Below, one piece after another: positions 5,642 through 9,311 of a stretch of DNA of 9,311 nucleotides (positions are counted from its first letter, which is position 1; every line of letters begins with the position of its first letter). A program made the position numbers and the translations under genes. Source of the stretch: Acidobacteriota bacterium. GTDB lineage: Bacteria; Acidobacteriota; Terriglobia; Bryobacterales; Bryobacteraceae. Under the pieces are notes generated by a model that worked only from the letters and a program-made list of their open reading frames with translations, ran no database searches and had not been told where the DNA came from. The DNA lies in assembly GCA_003223065.1 (NCBI GenBank), contig QHXU01000202.1:1811-11121 (forward strand). Reading direction: 5' to 3'.

Positions 5642-6982
5642 ATGATGCCGGTAGACCAGACGATCGACCAGCAACAGGTTCCCTATATCTCCGCCTTCGA
5701 GCATTCCGAGACCGATCTAGCCAGGATCGGTCACCCGTGGATTCACCAGATCCGCCGGGACGCAATCGAGCGCTTTTCCGAATTGGGTTTTCCCTCGGCG
5801 CACGACGAGGATTGGAAGTTCACCAACCTCGATCCACTTTTAAAGATTTCTTTCGCTGGCCGTGTGGAACGCGGCGACACCGTTCGCGCCAGCGAAATAG
5901 TCCGCCGCTTGCCGGGGGACCACTATCGCCTGGTGTTCGTGAATGGCCGCTACTCCCCGTCGCTTTCGAATGAGCCCGGTCAGGATCTGACGATACGAAA
6001 TCTGCGAGACGCGCTTTCGGACGGTACTCCGCTACTCGAACAACATCTCGCGCGCCTCGCCGATTACAAAAAGCACGGGTTCATCGCCCTGAACACCGCG
6101 TTTCTCGAGGACGGCGCGTTCGTCTATGTTCCGCGCGGTGTCATCGTCGAACGGCCGATTCACCTGGTTCATGTTTCCGCAGCCGGATTGCGGCCCCAGG
6201 CTTCCCATCCTCGCAATCTGATCGTGGTCGATGCCAACAGCCAGGCATCCGTGATCGAGAGTTACATCGGAGTGGACAACGGCCTGTATTTCACGAACGC
6301 CGTAACCGAGATCATTGGTGGCGAAGACACGATCATCCATCATCACAAACTGCAGCGCGAGTCCGACCAAGCGTTTCACATCGCCACCTTGCAGGTGGAG
6401 CAGAACCGCGGGTGCACGTTCACCTCGCATTCGATTGCCTTTGGCGGAGCATTGGCGCGTACCGAGGTGAATTCCGTCCTGGCGGAAGGGTCGGAGTGTA
6501 CGCTCAATGGGCTCTATGTCGTCAGCGGCCGGCAACACGTCGACACGCGCACCTCAATCGATCATGCGAAACCGCACGCCGCCAGTCATGAGCTTTATAA
6601 GGGCATTCTTGACGGCCGGTCCAGTGCAGTCTTCAATGGCAAGATTATCGTCCGCAAGGACGCGCAGAAAACCGACGCCAAACAGACGAACAAGAATCTG
6701 GTTCTATCGGAAGATTCCACCATCAACACCAAGCCGCAATTGCAAATCTATGCCGACGACGTGCGATGCACTCACGGAGCAACGGTCGGGCAGCTTGACG
6801 AAGACGCGATCTTCTATCTGCGGTCGCGCGGTATTAGCCGCGAGACAGCGCGCGATATCCTTACCACTGCTTTTGCCCGGGACATAATCGACAGAATCAA
6901 ACTGGAGTCGTTGCGAAACTATATCGAGCAGATCCTGACATCCCGGCTAGCGCGTGAGCGGAAAGCGGAGAAAGCCGTATGA
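5642..6982 (+). CDS. sufD: Fe-S cluster assembly protein SufD
   Basis: SufD (446 residues) is the SufB paralogue that completes the SufBC2D scaffold. The N-terminal helical part (about 1-140) contains the HDEDWKFTNL motif (54-63). A beta-helix core follows, and the C-terminal region carries CTHGATVGQLDEDAIFYLRSRGI (376-398). His378 in that segment corresponds to E. coli SufD His360, which acts with SufB Cys405 in cluster assembly. Two adjacent ATGs (5642 and 5645) are possible starts. The AGGGG at 5631-5635 suits either, and I give the first. The stop overlaps the sufS start by 4 nt (ATGA), indicating coupled translation. Confidence 0.97.
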   Translation: MMPVDQTIDQQQVPYISAFEHSETDLARIGHPWIHQIRRDAIERFSELGFPSAHDEDWKFTNLDPLLKISFAGRVERGDTVRASEIVRRLPGDHYRLVFVNGRYSPSLSNEPGQDLTIRNLRDALSDGTPLLEQHLARLADYKKHGFIALNTAFLEDGAFVYVPRGVIVERPIHLVHVSAAGLRPQASHPRNLIVVDANSQASVIESYIGVDNGLYFTNAVTEIIGGEDTIIHHHKLQRESDQAFHIATLQVEQNRGCTFTSHSIAFGGALARTEVNSVLAEGSECTLNGLYVVSGRQHVDTRTSIDHAKPHAASHELYKGILDGRSSAVFNGKIIVRKDAQKTDAKQTNKNLVLSEDSTINTKPQLQIYADDVRCTHGATVGQLDEDAIFYLRSRGISRETARDILTTAFARDIIDRIKLESLRNYIEQILTSRLARERKAEKAV

Positions 6983-8214
6983 ACGCCGCGGTCGCCGTGT
7001 TCGACGTCAACAGAATCAGGAAGGATTTCCCAATCCTCCACCAAACGGTGCACGGAAAGCCGCTGGTGTACCTGGATAACGCCGCAACCAGCCAGAAGCC
7101 CCAGGCCGTAATCGATGCGATCAGTCATTTTTACGCCACCGATTGCTCGAACATCCATCGGGGGGTGCATCAGCTGAGCGAGCGCTCCACCAGGAATTAC
7201 GAAGAGGCCCGGATCAAGATACAGCAATTCATCCACGCGGCGGATCCGCGTGAAATCATCTTCGTTCGGGGAACGACGGAAGGCATTAATTTAGTGGCGC
7301 AGACGTACGGCCGCGCGAACGTCGGACCGGGTGACGAGATCGTTATCTCGGCTCTTGAGCACCACTCGAATATCGTCCCCTGGCAGATCCTCAGCGAAGA
7401 AAAGGGCGCGGCGCTGCGAGTCGCGCCGATCAACGACCGGGGCGAAATCCTGCTGGACGAGTACGAGTCTCTCTTGAGTCAGAGGACGAGGCTGGTTTCG
7501 ATAGCCCACATTTCCAATGCGCTCGGGACCATCAATCCTGTCCGGCGCATGGTCGAACTTGCGCACCGCCGTGGCATACCGGTTTTGTTGGACGGCGCCC
7601 AGGCGGCGCCGCACATGAAAGTGGACGTCCAGGAGATCGGCTGCGATTTCTACGTCTTTTCCGGGCACAAACTGTACGGACCCACGGGAATCGGCGTCCT
7701 GTACGGAAAGGCGAGCTTGTTGGATGAGATGCCTCCGTTTCAAGGCGGCGGCGACATGATCAGTTCGGTCACTTTCGAGAAGACCACGTATAACACTCTT
7801 CCCTACAAGTTCGAAGCCGGAACTCCGAACATCGAAGGCACGATCGGCCTTGCGGCGGCGATTGATTACGTGAACCGCCTTGGCTTGGACAGTATCGCGG
7901 CCTACGAAGCTGAATTGCTCGAATACGGGACCGAGAAGCTTTCACGAGTTCCCCAGCTTCGTCTCGTCGGTACCGCCAGAGAGAAAGCCGCGGTGCTGTC
8001 GTTCGTGATCGATGGCGTTCATCCGCACGATGTAGGGACGATTCTTGACCACCAGGGGATCGCAGTCCGGACCGGGCACCATTGCGCTCAGCCGGTGATG
8101 GACCGGTTCGGCGTGCCGGCGACCACGCGCGCGTCCCTGGCTTTTTACAACACTCGCGAAGAGATCGACGCCCTCGTTGCGGGCATCGGAAAAGTGAAGG
8201 AGATCTTCGGCTAA
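6979..8214 (+). CDS. sufS: Cysteine desulfurase SufS
   Basis: SufS (411 residues) is a PLP-dependent enzyme that converts cysteine to alanine and holds the sulfur as a persulfide for transfer to SufU. Class V fold marks are YLDNAATSQKP (31-41), ALEHHSNIVPW (125-135), the cofactor Asp205 in LLDGAQA, and Lys231 in SGHKLYGPTGIGVLYG as the Schiff-base lysine. The active-site loop RTGHHCAQPVM carries Cys369. This is the group II (SufS/CsdA) form, with a short loop around the cysteine. His350 in VHPHDV lies 19 residues before Cys369, the same spacing as His342 and Cys361 of B. subtilis SufS. There the histidine takes over a zinc ligand position when SufU docks, so the protein looks adapted to the adjacent sufU product. 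A GGAG lies 8 nt before the ATG, the start overlaps the sufD stop as ATGA, and the stop overlaps the sufU start as TAATG. Confidence 0.98.
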   Translation: MNAAVAVFDVNRIRKDFPILHQTVHGKPLVYLDNAATSQKPQAVIDAISHFYATDCSNIHRGVHQLSERSTRNYEEARIKIQQFIHAADPREIIFVRGTTEGINLVAQTYGRANVGPGDEIVISALEHHSNIVPWQILSEEKGAALRVAPINDRGEILLDEYESLLSQRTRLVSIAHISNALGTINPVRRMVELAHRRGIPVLLDGAQAAPHMKVDVQEIGCDFYVFSGHKLYGPTGIGVLYGKASLLDEMPPFQGGGDMISSVTFEKTTYNTLPYKFEAGTPNIEGTIGLAAAIDYVNRLGLDSIAAYEAELLEYGTEKLSRVPQLRLVGTAREKAAVLSFVIDGVHPHDVGTILDHQGIAVRTGHHCAQPVMDRFGVPATTRASLAFYNTREEIDALVAGIGKVKEIFG

Positions 8215-8666
8215 TGTCCGATCTCGACGACCTGTATCAGGAGATCATCCTGGACCACAGCAAGCGGCCACGGAACTTCGGCCCAATCGAAGGGCCGAGC
8301 TCGAAGGCCGAGGGCTACAACCCGCTGTGCGGAGATCGGGTCACGGTTCAACTGCGGTTGGAGAATGATGTCGTAAAAGACGTGCATTTTCAAGGTTCCG
8401 GGTGCGCGATCTCGATGGCCTCTGCCTCCCTGATGACAGAGAGCCTGAAAGGCAAAACGAAGGCCGAGGCAGAAGGCCTGTTCCAAGGATTCCATGAGCT
8501 GCTCACGGGAGAGGCTGATGCGAAGCCGGAGCTTGGCAAGCTTGCGGTGTTCTCCGGCGTTCGTGAGTATCCGATCCGCGTGAAATGTGCGACGCTCGCA
8601 TGGCACACGCTGCGGGCCGCGCTTCGTGATTCAGAAGGACAAACGCGGCAAGTGTCGACGGAGTGA
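8214..8666 (+). CDS. sufU: Zinc-dependent sulfurtransferase SufU
   Basis: SufU (150 residues) has an IscU-like fold but serves as sulfur acceptor for SufS rather than as main scaffold. The predicted zinc ligands are C39 and D41 in NPLCGDR, C64 in GSGCAIS and C125 in VKCATLAWH, equivalent to C41, D43, C66 and C128 of B. subtilis SufU. The spacing of 61 residues between the second and third cysteines is the long SufU spacing; IscU has about 43. There is no LPPVK-type chaperone-binding motif, which also argues against IscU. The ATG at 8214 shares its A with the sufS stop TAA. An AAGGAG lies 11 nt upstream inside sufS. A longer in-frame reading from 8082 would lie inside sufS and adds non-homologous residues, so I rejected it. 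SufE is not encoded in the window, consistent with SufU doing this job. Confidence 0.97.
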   Translation: MSDLDDLYQEIILDHSKRPRNFGPIEGPSSKAEGYNPLCGDRVTVQLRLENDVVKDVHFQGSGCAISMASASLMTESLKGKTKAEAEGLFQGFHELLTGEADAKPELGKLAVFSGVREYPIRVKCATLAWHTLRAALRDSEGQTRQVSTE

Positions 8667-8671
8667 CGGGC

Positions 8672-9022
8672 ATGAATGAATCAGAGCTCCAGGCAAAAGT
8701 GGTGGAGGCATTTCGGACCTGCTACGATCCGGAGATCCCGGTGAATATTTACGACCTGGGGCTTATCTACGACCTTAAGATAGAACCGTCCGGGCAGGCG
8801 TACATCAAGATGACTCTCACCGCACCGAGTTGCCCTGTTGCTGGAATCTTGCCGGGACAAGTAGAGGCGAAGGTGCGCACCGTTCCTGGGATCACCGACG
8901 TGAAATTGGACCTGGTTTGGGAACCTCCCTGGAACCGCGACATGATGTCCGATGCAGCCAAGCTTCAGCTCGGGTTTGATCTCGGTTTCGACGTGGTGCC
9001 TTCATCGAGATTGCGGCCATGA
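8672..9022 (+). CDS. sufT: SufT / DUF59 (MIP18-family) Fe-S cluster assembly protein
   Basis: This 116-residue protein belongs to the MIP18/DUF59 group, which supports maturation or delivery of Fe-S clusters in many bacteria. The family marks are CYDPEIPVNIYDLGLIYDL (17-35), TLTAPSCPVA (48-57) with the conserved Cys54, VEAKVRTVPGITDVKLDLVWEPPW (64-87) and the MSDAAKLQLGF end (92-102). The ending WEPPW followed by SDAAKLQLGF and the suf operon setting support SufT rather than the phenylacetate-pathway PaaD, which is the main alternative. I chose the ATG at 8672, which has GGAG 8 nt upstream. A GTG at 8663 would add three residues and overlap the sufU stop. The last codon overlaps the rrf2 start as ATGA. 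Confidence 0.93.
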   Translation: MNESELQAKVVEAFRTCYDPEIPVNIYDLGLIYDLKIEPSGQAYIKMTLTAPSCPVAGILPGQVEAKVRTVPGITDVKLDLVWEPPWNRDMMSDAAKLQLGFDLGFDVVPSSRLRP

Positions 9023-9311
9023 AGCTTACTTCCCAGGAAGAGTACGGTTTTCGTTGCCTGCTCCAGATCGGAAGGGCCGGGCCGGGGGGATCGCTGACTA
9101 TCCCGGAGATCAGCGAGGCCGAAGGCATCTCGGTTCCCTACACCGCCAAGCTGTTGCGCATGCTGCGCCGTGGTGGATTTGTAAAGAGTGTTCGAGGCAA
9201 AGAGGGCGGGTACTCCCTGGCGCGGCCCGCGGATCAGATTGTCGTCGGCAAGGTGCTCGAGACTTTGGGAGGCCGGTTCTTCGAGCCCGGTTTCTGCGAA
9301 AGCCACGCTGG
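9019..9311 (+). CDS. Rrf2-family (IscR-like) transcriptional regulator, N-terminal part (cut by window edge)
   Basis: The first 98 residues of an Rrf2/IscR-type regulator are visible before the right edge. The DNA-binding winged helix-turn-helix spans about 1-65, with MKLTSQEEYGFRCLLQIG at the N-terminus, LTIPEISEAEGISVPYTAKLLRMLRRGGFVKSVRG as the recognition region, and the wing in KEGGYSLARP (61-70). Cys93 in FFEPGFCESHAG lies where IscR has its first cluster-binding cysteine (Cys92). Any further ligands are beyond the window. Rrf2 proteins of this kind often sense Fe-S cluster supply and control suf or isc genes, so it is probably the regulator of this operon, possibly acting at the dyad near 3390. 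Its ATG overlaps the sufT stop as ATGA, so it is made as part of the suf transcript. No strong Shine-Dalgarno is visible. Confidence 0.93.
   Translation, partial: MKLTSQEEYGFRCLLQIGRAGPGGSLTIPEISEAEGISVPYTAKLLRMLRRGGFVKSVRGKEGGYSLARPADQIVVGKVLETLGGRFFEPGFCESHA

Noticed and set aside
4694..5704. Long open frame of 336 codons on the - strand across the end of sufB and all of sufC
   Set aside because: It lies antisense to two strongly conserved genes and its protein has no recognisable domain. Long antisense frames arise easily from the codon bias of GC-rich genes.
8082..8213. 44-codon N-terminal extension of sufU inside sufS
   Set aside because: The extension reads through the sufS active-site region in another frame and shows no similarity to SufU. 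The TAATG junction at 8212-8216 gives the normal start.
1..9311. CRISPR arrays, tRNA/rRNA genes, insertion sequences, toxin-antitoxin or phage genes
   Set aside because: I looked on both strands and saw no repeat-spacer pattern, terminal inverted repeats, transposase motifs or RNA-gene signatures. The coding tiling is nearly complete with conserved housekeeping genes.

Overview
The window is a chromosomal stretch from a fairly GC-rich bacterium. I read it as a nearly complete SUF iron-sulfur cluster assembly locus on the + strand, with a divergent block of genes on the - strand. The layout is a SufBCD scaffold, SufS-SufU sulfur transfer with no SufE, a DUF59 protein (SufT) and an Rrf2 regulator, plus a nearby small ferredoxin and A-type carrier. 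This fits a soil or groundwater lineage such as Acidobacteriota. That assignment is an inference from gene content and protein flavour; no rRNA or other firm taxonomic marker is present.

Minus strand, in transcription order from the centre leftwards: a one-cluster ferredoxin (3361-3116) and an A-type Fe-S carrier (3123-2803), overlapping by 8 nt. After a 91-nt gap comes a membrane-anchored BON-domain protein (2711-2052), then a Sad/YneI-type NAD(P)-dependent aldehyde dehydrogenase (1996-635). Last is the N-terminal half of a class V aminotransferase (584 to the window edge). The last three are metabolic or envelope genes with no evident role in Fe-S assembly.

Plus strand: sufB (3428) - sufC - sufD - sufS - sufU - sufT - rrf2 (cut off at 9311). 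The genes are separated by at most 9 nt or overlap, so this is almost certainly one operon. SufS takes sulfur from cysteine, and SufU accepts the persulfide through its zinc site. SufBCD builds the cluster with ATP from SufC. SufT and the A-type carrier help deliver clusters, and the Rrf2 protein probably senses Fe-S status and adjusts expression.

The two arms diverge from a short intergenic region (about 3362-3427). Reading both strands, I see two sigma70-like promoters whose -35 hexamers form an imperfect inverted repeat, exactly midway between the two -10 boxes. The - strand promoter would make a leaderless or near-leaderless ferredoxin mRNA. The ferredoxin also has serine where its family usually has the second cluster-ligand cysteine.

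I do not see an undescribed multi-gene system here. The machinery is canonical. The most interesting points are the interlocked divergent control region, the ferredoxin ligand change and the placement of the regulator at the distal end of the operon.
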